A stretch of 9,435 nt of DNA from RGIG464 sp045643185 (GTDB taxonomy: Bacteria > Myxococcota_A > Bradymonadia > UBA4248): the NCBI GenBank assembly GCA_045643185.1, contig JAZUKH010000030.1, positions 1 through 9,435 on the forward strand. The letters run 5' to 3'. Both the position numbers and the translations under genes were made by a program. Under the pieces are notes generated by a model. The model had not been told where the DNA came from. It did no database searches and worked only from the letters and a program-made list of their open reading frames with translations. How positions within the stretch are numbered: the stretch's first letter is position 1; every line of letters begins with the position of its first letter. Shown in pieces: positions 1-7,516 of the stretch.

Positions 1-72
1 TACTTCATCTTTATCGCCTGGCTCATGCGCAATCACCCGACGTACGCCAACGGCGACTTGCACTACATCTAG
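1..72 (+). CDS. C-terminal end of an unidentified protein (partial)
   Basis: Frame 1 is open from the first base to a TAG at 70-72 and encodes 23 residues ending in ...NGDLHYI. The start lies outside the window. The first residues (YFIFIAWLM) are hydrophobic and could be the end of a membrane helix or a buried strand; the tail is polar. I do not recognise the family. The codons are GC-rich at third positions, as in the ogt-end genes, which fits a real gene end. The coding call is an inference from this openness and codon choice. Confidence 0.5.
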   Translation, partial: YFIFIAWLMRNHPTYANGDLHYI

Positions 73-155
73 TTAAGCGCCTTTTCAGCTACACTCAGCC
101 TGGTTGAAGGCAGCCAGAACTGTAAACAATTTGTCTCGTTCAATACATTTTTGTC

Positions 156-183
156 TTGACTCAATATACCTTATATATATGCT
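156..183 (+). promoter_or_regulatory. Candidate sigma-70 promoter of the first lipoprotein gene
   Basis: TTGACT at 156-161 matches the -35 consensus at 5 of 6 positions. TATGCT at 178-183 matches the -10 consensus at 4 of 6, with a 16-base spacer inside a TA-rich stretch. Transcription would begin near 190, giving a leader of about 80 bases before the ATG at 271. It is the best promoter-like site in the 73-270 gap. I see no clear terminator for the upstream gene in that gap. Confidence 0.4.
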
Positions 184-270
184 CATTTCAGTTTATTTAC
201 TCAAATTGGGGTCGACTGCGACTCGCAATTCTTCATTGTTTAGCCATCTAAAACGTTGGAGAGATGTTTT

Positions 271-1788
271 ATGACACGCAAACTGTCGTTTCTTTCTATC
301 ATGACCATGACTGCGCTTCTTGCTTCTGGATGCTTGCAAGATCATGATGAGGAGCAAAAACAAGCCCCATGTAAGACAGGCAATGGTTATACATTCATAG
401 GGATCGTTGATATCAACGAGTCTATCACTCCAAAATCTGATGACAGCAATGAAACACACAAAGAAGGCATTTGCTTCGGGGAAGAAAGCTGTCACCGTGA
501 CGAATTAAACAAGACGCAGTTTTGTAGTGTCTGTGACCCTGGTTATCTTACCTGTGGAAAAGGCGAGTGCAGCATCGATGCCCTCACTGATAAAGAAAAC
601 TGCGGTGCCTGTGGCCATAAGTGTGACAACGGTCAAACGTGCAACAACGGCAAATGTGAAGACGAACAAAGCGACACGCCCAGCTGCACTCAAAATGAAC
701 TGAGATGCGCTAAAAGTGGCGATAGTCTTGAAAAATGCGTTAACAACACATGGGAAAAGAGCGAAGACTGCCCAAACGGTTGTCAGAATAACGAGTGCAT
801 CGTCAAAATCTGTGAAGACGACCAGGTAGAATGTGTTGACGCCTCACACGCTCGTATCTGCAGCAACAATGCCTGGAGCGAACCCACTGAATGCCCGGAA
901 GGGTGCGAAAATAACGTGTGCAAAGACAAATGCACCGTTGGTCAAACCAAGTGCCAGAACGACCAAATTATGCGCTGCGATAACCAAAACAAATGGGTTG
1001 AAGAATCGAATTGTTCGATCGCGCCCAACCTGACTTGCAAGGACAGTCAATGCGTTTGTCGTGAAGGCTCAACCGAATGTCCAAATATCCCGGGATGCAT
1101 CGATCTGACCAACGATGTGAACAACTGCGGCAGCTGCGGCAATGCGATCGAAACTAATTCTGGTAACTACACCTGCCAAAACAGCAAAGTATGTACGGTG
1201 AACGGCGGAGGATGTTTCAGATTTCAAACTTGTGGTGAATGCTGCGATCCAAACGCCCAAGGTTACGTCTACCTGCTCAAAAAACCAAACTGTCAGAATC
1301 CGATCTCAGGCATTTTCCCAAAAGACGGCTCGTCAAAACAGTTTTTTGCCAGCGATTCCCGCGCTTCGAATAGTGATAAATACTGCCTCATCCCTGAAGA
1401 CATTGAAACGTTCTATCCGACAGAAAAAGACAACTGTTTTGCACTCGAATCCGAAATCTCTCACTTGTACGATGTCACCTCGTGCGGTGTTCTAGGAGAC
1501 TTCCACGCCTGTGATCTCAAAAACAGTGCTGATGAATCGATTCAAACATGCGACCTTGGACGTTGCTGTATCACAGGTGCCGGAGAGAACCACGAAGTTT
1601 GCAACTATAATACTCGCAAGGTTGATAGTATTACATGCGCCCCGGATAGTTTTAAGGGCACTGACTGTTGCTCAGGCTACGCCTATTATGCACTGACCCC
1701 AAATAGCAATGGCCCTCACATATTTTGCACAGACGATCCAAACTACTGCGACAATAATCCACATTCAGGCACTTGCACCATGCTCTAG
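271..1788 (+). CDS. Cysteine-rich secreted lipoprotein with tandem Cys modules
   Basis: This 505-residue protein is probably anchored in the cell envelope by lipidation. Residues 1-21 form a lipoprotein signal peptide (basic MTRK, hydrophobic core, LASG then Cys21). About 57 residues are Cys, roughly one in nine, which implies many disulfides outside the cytoplasm. Residues 100-129 and 270-302 carry the 'NCGxCG' module seen in many myxobacterial surface proteins. Between them are three tandem modules (139-176, 181-217, 221-261) of the form C-x6-C, an aromatic W, and CPxGCxNxxC. The C-terminal 200 residues stay Cys-rich with three CC pairs (324/325, 432/433, 466/467) but match no domain I know. 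The ATG at 271 is chosen over an upstream in-frame TTG at 256 because GGAGAG at 258-263 is a well-spaced ribosome site. The molecular function is unknown; adhesion or ligand binding is only a guess. Confidence 0.85.
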   Translation: MTRKLSFLSIMTMTALLASGCLQDHDEEQKQAPCKTGNGYTFIGIVDINESITPKSDDSNETHKEGICFGEESCHRDELNKTQFCSVCDPGYLTCGKGECSIDALTDKENCGACGHKCDNGQTCNNGKCEDEQSDTPSCTQNELRCAKSGDSLEKCVNNTWEKSEDCPNGCQNNECIVKICEDDQVECVDASHARICSNNAWSEPTECPEGCENNVCKDKCTVGQTKCQNDQIMRCDNQNKWVEESNCSIAPNLTCKDSQCVCREGSTECPNIPGCIDLTNDVNNCGSCGNAIETNSGNYTCQNSKVCTVNGGGCFRFQTCGECCDPNAQGYVYLLKKPNCQNPISGIFPKDGSSKQFFASDSRASNSDKYCLIPEDIETFYPTEKDNCFALESEISHLYDVTSCGVLGDFHACDLKNSADESIQTCDLGRCCITGAGENHEVCNYNTRKVDSITCAPDSFKGTDCCSGYAYYALTPNSNGPHIFCTDDPNYCDNNPHSGTCTML

Positions 1789-1865
1789 ACCAAACCTTTC
1801 AGATCAACCAGGGTGAAAACTGAAAGCGCATGAACGCAAAGCGTTTCTATGTGCGAGACATATAA

Positions 1866-1997
1866 AAACAAATATCGCCACAGAACGTATTGAAACTAAG
1901 CGGCTGGAAACCGCGCACCGGCAACGCCGGTGCTTACATAACCGTGTCTGTCAAAGCCGAAGGCAAGACGGGCACGGCTAACGAAGTCTTCACCTAG
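1866..1997 (+). pseudogene. Possible C-terminal remnant of a decayed gene
   Basis: After an in-frame TAA at 1863-1865 there are 43 open codons ending in TAG at 1995-1997, with no ATG near the beginning. The translation looks protein-like: it contains LKLSGWKPRTGN, then AYITVSVKAEGKTGT and a short polar tail, a pattern that would suit the last beta strands of an extracellular domain. No upstream frame in 1789-1865 continues it, so if real it is a truncated leftover. The hairpin at 1915-1933 lies within it. The alternative is chance openness of non-coding DNA; only homology would decide. Confidence 0.3.
1915..1933. repeat. Perfect 8-bp-stem hairpin with AAC loop
   Basis: GCACCGGC (1915-1922) pairs perfectly with GCCGGTGC (1926-1933) around AAC. 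The core GGCAACGCC recurs exactly in the hairpin at 9376-9392, suggesting a dispersed small palindromic element. No T-run follows, so it is not a canonical intrinsic terminator. Confidence 0.55.
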
Positions 1998-2002
1998 ATG
2001 CG

Positions 2003-2022
2003 GCGCCCGTCATGGCGGGCGC
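2003..2022. terminator. GC-rich hairpin between convergent genes
   Basis: GCGCCCG (2003-2009) pairs with CGGGCGC (2016-2022) around a six-base loop. It lies just past the stop of the minus-strand lipoprotein 2 gene and downstream of the + strand lipoprotein 1 gene, so it could end transcription from either side. There is no strong T-run on either strand; the + strand continues ATGATTTATTTCTT, which is only moderately T-rich. The role as terminator is inferred from position. Confidence 0.4.
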
Positions 2023-2027
2023 ATGAT

Positions 2028-3689
2028 TTATTTCTTACGAAGCCAATCCATAGCGTTGAGTAACAACACGCGGTTATCAAGAGAATTATCAATATAGCAG
2101 TTTTCAGTTGTCAAGGTGAGCCCAAGGTAATTGGTGCCATCACCGATAATAGCGGAATCACCGATTGCCACGATCCTACCTTTTTCGTACTCGGCGGCGA
2201 TCATGAAGGGCACGTTACTCGATTTTTCGGTCAAAATGGCTTTAGCCTTAGAGCTGTCAAAAATGTCGAATTCGGCAGCCCCATAGAGTCCCGTAGATCT
2301 CACTTCACCTGCCGCACCTTTAATGATCTCGTGGTTTTCGGCGCCTTCGGCGACCTTGGTCGTACTATTGCTCTCGTACGAACCGCCCAAAACGTAGAAT
2401 CCAAACAGGTTATTATCTGCAGACGTGACGCCCACGTCCATCGAGTTTGGCATGATCGCGAGCATATTATTGATTGCCATGACGGAATCGACGCCATTGC
2501 CATCGCGGTCAGCCCCCCAATGGTCAACAATGATCATAAGCCCACCACCGTTTTTGACGAAATTATACACGGCCTCGGCTTCACTCAATTCGAACTCTGA
2601 ACTCGGTTCAGGAATGACCAGTATGTCGTAGGCTGACAAGTCCTGCGGCTTTTGTTCACCGAACGTAAGCATACGATCCTGCGGCAGCGTCTCAACGATG
2701 TAGTTGCCCGAATCGAGCAGGTCTTTGCCAAAACCAGAAAGTGAACCGTGCCAATCCGTTTCGACCGCCGGCTTGGAAGGATACGGATGACGACCGGTTA
2801 TATCGATGACCCAGTCAACGGCGCCAGCAATCTCATGGTGAGCATTGTCAAACAACACGCGTGCGCGTCCACCCAGATCACAATCTGAAATATTGGCATG
2901 CAAGCAATCAGGATCCTCACAATCTTTCAGACCGTCCCCATCATTGTCGACGCCATCCGAGCAGTCCGCGCCAAGTTCCCACCGCGGCGCTTCGTTTTCA
3001 CAAACCGTCACTCGCCAATTCTTATAACACGAGGGATCAGCGCAATCGATCAAACCGTTCGGTCGATTTTTAAAGTTTGCATGCAAATTTTTGCCGTTTG
3101 CATTATCAACGCCGTCTGAACAAGTGGCGTCAGAGTTCTCGGTCCCTTTGCAGTATTGAACCAAGGGCGAGTGATTGCATTGGTTGTTATTGCAATCGAA
3201 CCAGGACGATTCGGTACCATTTTTGTTCACGGTGTGAAAGTCGTTTTTGCCGTTAGAACACTGTGCGTCAGTACTTTCCGCATCGGGAATCGGTGCCTGC
3301 AACCCAACATCAGCACGAAAACAAAAACGTTTCGAGATCCTGCACTGTCTCGTACAGCCAAGTCGGCCATAAGCCAACACGTCGTCGAGATCTGCGCAAG
3401 TTAACCCGCCAAAATCTTCGCCATCGCATTCTTCATCGGCGTCCTTGATGCCGTCATTGTTGCACGAAGGCTCGTGACAACCCGAAAGGTCGAGTTTGCA
3501 GGAGGAACTACATGCGAGCGTGCCGAGGTCCATACCAATATCGAGCCCCGCACAGGTCATTCCGCCAAAATCGTTGCCATCACAATCCTCGTTGCTGTCC
3601 TTGACGCCGTTACCGCACGAATCATCCTTATCATCACACGACGCCAAAAGAAAACATGTCAAAAGCAGAGGCCAAATTCGCAATTTCAT
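2028..3689 (-). CDS. Lipoprotein: Cys-rich modules plus a GATase1-like C-terminal domain
   Basis: This is a 553-residue lipoprotein. The signal peptide has a textbook lipobox (LLAS then Cys18), followed by DDKDD. Residues 25-71 and 76-123 are two copies of a myxobacterial-type module: 'CGNG/CNND..K D..E.CDG.DFGG.TCA', then G-L-x-C..xC. Residues 144-180, 190-230 and 243-270 are three 'CS(D/N)G..N...DC..P.C' modules; the last, CSDGVDNDGDGLKDCEDPDC, resembles calcium-binding Asp-rich loops. Residues 277-553 look like a class I glutamine-amidotransferase-like (DUF4350-type) fold: RVLFDNAHHE at the start, YDILVIPEP, then GGGLMIIVDHWG, GRIVAIGDS and a final NAMDWL. No Cys sits at the usual nucleophile position, so a binding rather than enzymatic role is likely. 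The ATG at 3689 is preceded by AAAGGAA at good spacing; a longer in-frame start at 3737 would hide the signal peptide. Confidence 0.85.
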   Translation of the reverse strand: MKLRIWPLLLTCFLLASCDDKDDSCGNGVKDSNEDCDGNDFGGMTCAGLDIGMDLGTLACSSSCKLDLSGCHEPSCNNDGIKDADEECDGEDFGGLTCADLDDVLAYGRLGCTRQCRISKRFCFRADVGLQAPIPDAESTDAQCSNGKNDFHTVNKNGTESSWFDCNNNQCNHSPLVQYCKGTENSDATCSDGVDNANGKNLHANFKNRPNGLIDCADPSCYKNWRVTVCENEAPRWELGADCSDGVDNDGDGLKDCEDPDCLHANISDCDLGGRARVLFDNAHHEIAGAVDWVIDITGRHPYPSKPAVETDWHGSLSGFGKDLLDSGNYIVETLPQDRMLTFGEQKPQDLSAYDILVIPEPSSEFELSEAEAVYNFVKNGGGLMIIVDHWGADRDGNGVDSVMAINNMLAIMPNSMDVGVTSADNNLFGFYVLGGSYESNSTTKVAEGAENHEIIKGAAGEVRSTGLYGAAEFDIFDSSKAKAILTEKSSNVPFMIAAEYEKGRIVAIGDSAIIGDGTNYLGLTLTTENCYIDNSLDNRVLLLNAMDWLRKK

Positions 3690-3861
3690 AACACCGTTCC
3701 TTTCAAAAGGTTCCCAAAGTCCACAAACCGGGGACAACGCCCCTCAACCAGCGCATTTGTGGAAAACATCATGTTTGACACGAGAACGCGTGATACAAAC
3801 ATATCGTTGCGCAGCCGCGCACATAGAAAAACTTGCCCCACTTTTCAAGCAAAAAGAACTG

Positions 3862-4665
3862 TTAAAACGAGGTCGAGTCACCTTCACCAAGGTGAACGGC
3901 GTACCAGACACACGGCGGATCACAGCTTGTCGACACGACGCGATGGCGTTGATGCGGATGAATACAACGCCAGTCGCCTGCGCGAAGCTCGTATTCACGA
4001 CCTTCGATCTCCAACACGGCTTTGCCGCTCACCACAAGGACGATCTCGGTCCAAGTCTGGTCATAATACCCCGTGTCAGGCGACGTTTGGCCTCGACTAA
4101 TGATGCGTTCAAAACGCGCATCGCCAATACGGATCAGGTCTTCCATAAACTCAGTTTTAAACCCAAGCTTGTGGATATCTTTGTACAGGCAACCACCATC
4201 GGGATCGATCTCCGCAACGTCGAGGTCTTTTTCATAATGATAGAGATCGATGCCGTCGTGGAACTCATCCGTTTTGACATAGCCATTTTTTTCATAAAAA
4301 TGCTGGTTTCGTTTTTGATAAGCCGGTGTATCGAGGCGCCACAAGCGCGTCGCACGAAAATTATTCTCGATCCAGCGAAGAACTTCGGAACCAATGCCGC
4401 GATTCTGGTATTCCGGCAAAATGGCGAGGCACCCCAAACAAGCCTCACGTCCAGAGCCGACGAACACAGTCAAACAGCCCACGGAATTGCCGTCTTCGAA
4501 AATCAGCCACATTTTTCGTGAAGACACATATTTTTGAATGGTTTCGGGATGCTCAAACAACTCTGGGCCTTCACCCAAAACGTCTTTGTCTTGCTGAAAA
4601 GCAGCTCGAATCACGTGATGAATCGTTTCAATATCGCTTTGGATCGCACGCTCGATCGTAATCAT
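3862..4665 (-). CDS. GNAT acetyltransferase fused to a cupin domain
   Basis: This is a 267-residue, probably cytosolic protein. Residues 1-150 are a GNAT N-acetyltransferase: the acetyl-CoA loop is in LAILPEYQNRGIGSEVL (Q87-G92), and HFYEKNGYVKTDEF (122-135) is the usual end of the fold. Residues about 184-258 are a small cupin: TEIVLVVSGKAVLEIEG, then LRAGDW..IHPHQRHRV and VWYAVH, close in pattern to stand-alone cupins of about 110 residues with 'YDQ..xEWVLVL.G' and 'IPAH..HRV'. His236, His238 and His241 could bind metal, but the first cupin motif lacks its usual His pair. The substrate is unknown; the cupin may sense a small ligand for the acetyltransferase. The ATG at 4665 has only a weak ribosome site (GAG). 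It sits 50 bases from the 28-base palindrome, which might be its operator. Confidence 0.85.
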   Translation of the reverse strand: MITIERAIQSDIETIHHVIRAAFQQDKDVLGEGPELFEHPETIQKYVSSRKMWLIFEDGNSVGCLTVFVGSGREACLGCLAILPEYQNRGIGSEVLRWIENNFRATRLWRLDTPAYQKRNQHFYEKNGYVKTDEFHDGIDLYHYEKDLDVAEIDPDGGCLYKDIHKLGFKTEFMEDLIRIGDARFERIISRGQTSPDTGYYDQTWTEIVLVVSGKAVLEIEGREYELRAGDWRCIHPHQRHRVVSTSCDPPCVWYAVHLGEGDSTSF

Positions 4666-4714
4666 GTTGTAATCTCACAAAAATACACGTGATATAAGAT
4701 TCGTATACCCTTGA

Positions 4715-4742
4715 TCACGTCGATGCTTAAGCATCGACGTGA
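4715..4742. repeat. Perfect 28-base palindrome (14-base arms)
   Basis: TCACGTCGATGCTT (4715-4728) is followed directly by its exact reverse complement (4729-4742). It lies 17 bases past the stop of lipoprotein 3 and 49 bases before the start of the GNAT-cupin gene, both on the minus strand. As RNA it would be a strong stem, but neither strand shows a T-run after it, so it is not a standard intrinsic terminator. A dimeric repressor operator or a dispersed palindromic repeat would also fit. Confidence 0.7.
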
Positions 4743-4759
4743 AATACAAACAAAATGGG

Positions 4760-6460
4760 TTACGAACAGTTCACCATGCCTTCTATGTGTCCGAGAATAT
4801 CATCGGTGTTTTTGATCGAACACATGAGGTTATTTTCGCACGTCTCAGAAGAAGAGATCGTACACATGGGATATTCGCAGCTGAGGTTGCCGCAAACACC
4901 GCCATTCGAAGCACAATCGGTCTTTATGACCGTCGTTTTGTCGCAGGAATAGCTCGTATTGCCGATACAACCATGTGACGCGATCAAAACCGTAAGTTTG
5001 GAAGCGTCATTTTCATCAGGCACACAGAGAAGGAGCGTTGAAATGCCCGTTCCATCGCCGTTATCCTGGTATTCACACGATGCCTCGCCAACCTGAGTGC
5101 ATGGTTCACGGCAATCGGAGTAGCCTTTGTAGCTCGTACACGACGTTAGACCATATTTATTTTTAGAACAATCGTTGTCGACTTTGTAGTGATCGTCTGC
5201 ATCACAATAGCTGAGAATGTTTCCGTTGCAGACGCCCTGGTCGGTCAGGTCACCGCATGGTTCGCCATCCAACACAGGGTAACAGATATCGTAATCAGCA
5301 TAGAACTGCATATCTTTGACGCATCGACCATGGTCGGAATACAGCGTTCCGTCATCTTGGCGATATTCCTGATGAACGCAGTCCATCGTTTTGACCGCGC
5401 CATTTTCACAACGGTTGAGCGTATTGCCGACGCACTCACGTCCACCGACGGGAACGTAAGCCCACACGCCTTCAGGGGTTTTCTGACAAAGCGACAAATT
5501 ATTGTTGGCATCGCACACAGCATCATCTTTTTTGCTTTCAGAACAAGTAGCGACGCAGGTGCCAAGCGAGGCAACGCACTGAGAACCAGACGGGCAGGTC
5601 GTGCGCTTGATGGAGCCATTCGAGCAGGTCACGGCAGTATTGCCGTCGCAGAGGCTCATCTGAACGTCTCGCAAGGGCGAGCCATCCACCTTGGCACAGT
5701 GCTTCACATATTCGATGTCATCGGATTTTGTGCAGGAGAATTCCGGTTCATTCGCCTCACAAATATCGTGACAGTTCGCTTTGCCATCGATCGTCGCACA
5801 AACTTTGCCGAGTGAGAGACAATCAACGAGTTCCGGGCGTTCATTGGTGTAGCGCAAGTCACAATAGGCAAGCCTGTTGCCGATACAGGTACCGGCTTCA
5901 GAAAACACGTCGGTGCAAGCAGCAGGCTTGGAACATCCGACCAATCCATTACTATAGGTCACGCACATCGAATCGATGCCGGTCTCTTCAAAGCAAGAGC
6001 GCGTGACAATGCCGGACTCGGTTTTGTAATCGATACCGCGTCCATCCGCCGAGCAAGTACGTTCCGCATCATCCACGGAAATATTCGGTCCCTCGCCTTC
6101 GACGCATGAGCCGTTTTTGCACGTCATTCCGGCGTCACAAACCGTGTAATGCCAGCGCAGATCAGCCCCACATTTTTTTACGAGTCCAGCCTCAGTACAG
6201 CCACTCTCGTTGGGCGTGCAGAATTCGGTCTTAGATTTATCGAGGCAAATGGCGCCCTGAGTCGAAAATACACAAGCTTTGGATTCACAAGCAGTTTCGA
6301 TCCATTCACCAGTTTTGCAGGTCAACAAACTGGTGCCGTCCGCATTACAGGCGGTCGCGTTTTCGTCACAAAGCTTATCCGATTTGTCATCACAAGCAGC
6401 GACAGAAAGCGCCAAAAGCGCGCATCCGATCGCCAAAAAGCGTTGATTACGGTGATGCAT
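4760..6460 (-). CDS. Cysteine-rich lipoprotein with five CxGN modules
   Basis: This 566-residue lipoprotein is almost wholly Cys-rich, with close to 60 Cys. The signal peptide ends in SVAA then Cys23, followed by DDKSDK, much like lipoprotein 2. The recurring unit is C-x-G-N-x(4,5)-C followed by a DC or TC about 8-12 residues on: CIGNRLAYC (192-200), CDGNTAVTC (271-279), CVGNTLNRC (343-351), CNGNILSYC (411-419) and CIGNTSYSC (498-506). Between them are W or aromatic residues and 'G.C' pairs that suggest disulfide-knotted lobes. No catalytic domain or membrane helix follows the signal. The function is unknown; an envelope-attached adhesive or scavenging protein is only inference. The ATG at 6460 is used because AGGAGA lies six bases ahead of it; an in-frame ATG at 6478 precedes that site. 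Confidence 0.85.
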   Translation of the reverse strand: MHHRNQRFLAIGCALLALSVAACDDKSDKLCDENATACNADGTSLLTCKTGEWIETACESKACVFSTQGAICLDKSKTEFCTPNESGCTEAGLVKKCGADLRWHYTVCDAGMTCKNGSCVEGEGPNISVDDAERTCSADGRGIDYKTESGIVTRSCFEETGIDSMCVTYSNGLVGCSKPAACTDVFSEAGTCIGNRLAYCDLRYTNERPELVDCLSLGKVCATIDGKANCHDICEANEPEFSCTKSDDIEYVKHCAKVDGSPLRDVQMSLCDGNTAVTCSNGSIKRTTCPSGSQCVASLGTCVATCSESKKDDAVCDANNNLSLCQKTPEGVWAYVPVGGRECVGNTLNRCENGAVKTMDCVHQEYRQDDGTLYSDHGRCVKDMQFYADYDICYPVLDGEPCGDLTDQGVCNGNILSYCDADDHYKVDNDCSKNKYGLTSCTSYKGYSDCREPCTQVGEASCEYQDNGDGTGISTLLLCVPDENDASKLTVLIASHGCIGNTSYSCDKTTVIKTDCASNGGVCGNLSCEYPMCTISSSETCENNLMCSIKNTDDILGHIEGMVNCS

Positions 6461-6511
6461 GGTTCTCTCCTGATGCACAGAGTTAAAACGCCCATGAGGG
6501 CAAGGCAGATC

Positions 6512-6517
6512 ATTATG
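6512..6517 (-). promoter_or_regulatory. Candidate -10 element of lipoprotein 3 gene
   Basis: On the minus strand this reads CATAAT, five of six matches to the -10 consensus, about 50 bases ahead of the ATG at 6460. Only a weak -35 (TTTAAT) lies 17 bases upstream. It is the best site in the gap, but weakly supported. Confidence 0.25.
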
Positions 6518-6731
6518 ACTGAATTTGACGCGGGATTAAATGTTTTTTAACACGATCCAACTCACATAAGGTGCATTTTGACATCGTTGAGCGATATTTT
6601 CCCCCAACTTGCCATGCTAATGTTCCCCCACCCTGCGCGCCGCAGGCCTGGGCCTGCTCAAATAAAATGCTCAAGGATCAACGCCTAATCTAAAACAAAT
6701 TGTGATCCCCGGGTGAGTAGGAATATGCTAA
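6518..6731. other. Non-coding gap with one palindrome
   Basis: No credible gene is visible in this stretch between lipoprotein 3 and the tRNA promoter; frames are short and interrupted. It contains a perfect hairpin, GCAGGC (6642-6647) with GCCTGC (6652-6657) around CTGG, and a repeated TGCTCAA on either side of AATAAAA. I see no T-run that would make the hairpin a clear terminator and no recognisable RNA gene. Confidence 0.4.
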
Positions 6732-6785
6732 TAAAAAAAAAAAACGAATTTTTTTCTTGACGAAGTGCACGCGAACGCGTAAAAG
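6732..6785 (+). promoter_or_regulatory. Strong stable-RNA promoter with UP-like A/T tract
   Basis: TTGACG at 6757-6762 (5 of 6) and TAAAAG at 6780-6785 (4 of 6) are 17 bases apart. Directly upstream, 6733-6755 holds twelve A followed by a T-tract, exactly where an UP element would bind the RNA polymerase alpha subunit. The bases after the -10 are GC-rich, like the discriminators of stringently controlled rRNA and tRNA promoters. The spacer includes the palindrome ACGCGAACGCGT (6769-6780). The first tRNA starts about 35 bases after the predicted start site. The role follows from position; strength and stringent control are inferred. Confidence 0.55.
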
Positions 6786-6799
6786 CGACGCCGTTCGAA

Positions 6800-6817
6800 C
6801 GAACCGCTTGCGGTTCG
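6800..6817 (+). repeat. Hairpin in the leader of the tRNA array
   Basis: CGAACCG (6800-6806) pairs with CGGTTCG (6811-6817) around CTTG, nine bases ahead of the first tRNA. In the primary transcript it would form a 5' stem that might guide processing. The end of it (GGTTCGAtggatat) resembles the TCGATTCGACA spacers between later copies. Confidence 0.5.
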
Positions 6818-6825
6818 ATGGATAT

Positions 6826-6897
<72 letters not shown>

Positions 6898-6918
6898 TAT
6901 CGATTCGACATATATTAT

Positions 6919-6990
<72 letters not shown>

Positions 6991-7023
6991 CTTCGCTCTT
7001 TTACAATTGAAGAAAGCATTTAT

Positions 7024-7095
<72 letters not shown>

Positions 7096-7116
7096 TATCG
7101 ATTCGACATTTATTAT

Positions 7117-7188
<72 letters not shown>

Positions 7189-7210
7189 TGTCGATTCGAC
7201 ATAATATTAT

Positions 7211-7282
<72 letters not shown>

Positions 7283-7297
7283 TTTTAGCTTTCTTTT

Positions 7298-7369
<72 letters not shown>

Positions 7370-7372
7370 TCT

Positions 7373-7404
7373 AAAAAAAAGACCCATTTGGGTCTTTTTT
7401 TTTT
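7373..7404 (+). terminator. Intrinsic terminator of the tRNA-Gly array
   Basis: Eight A plus GACCC (7373-7385) pair with GGGTC plus a T-run (7390-7402) around ATTT, and the T-run reaches 7404. A GC-capped stem ending in ten T is a classical intrinsic terminator. It separates the glycine array from the tRNA-Arg, which then needs its own promoter or read-through. Confidence 0.9.
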
Positions 7405-7422
7405 CCTTCATATCGTTGTCGC

Positions 7423-7431
7423 TGTGATAAT
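7423..7431 (+). promoter_or_regulatory. Candidate extended -10 promoter of the tRNA-Arg unit
   Basis: TGTGATAAT is a TGn extension plus GATAAT (5 of 6 to the -10 consensus). The predicted start, near 7438, is a few bases ahead of the tRNA at 7443. No good -35 lies 17 bases upstream, which an extended -10 can tolerate. It would drive tRNA-Arg and probably the two genes behind it. Confidence 0.4.
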
Positions 7432-7442
7432 TTTGTGACCAC

Positions 7443-7516
7443 GCGCGGGTAGCTCAGTTGGATAGAGCGTTGGCCTCCGAAGCCAAAGGCCGCGGGTTCG
7501 ACTCCCGCTCCGCGCA
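7443..7516 (+). tRNA. tRNA-Arg(CCG)
   Basis: The 74 bases form a standard cloverleaf: acceptor GCGCGGG/TCCGCGC (last pair G-U), anticodon stem TTGGC/GCCAA with loop CTCCGAA, and T loop TTCGACT with normal U55. The anticodon CCG (7477-7479) reads the arginine codon CGG. The discriminator is A and CCA is not encoded. It lies 34 bases ahead of the TldD-like gene with no terminator between, so the two may share a transcript that is separated by tRNA 3' processing. Confidence 0.95.

Noticed and set aside
256..270. TTG start for lipoprotein 1
   Set aside because: It would overlap the ribosome site and place five extra residues before a standard signal peptide.
3820..3861. Terminator for the GNAT-cupin gene
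   Set aside because: On the minus strand CTTG...CAAG followed by five T is visible, but a four-base stem with a ten-base loop is too weak to call.
3496..4521. Long + strand frame of 341 codons
   Set aside because: It runs antisense to the GNAT-cupin gene and the start of lipoprotein 2, both of which have clear domains; its translation shows no motif.
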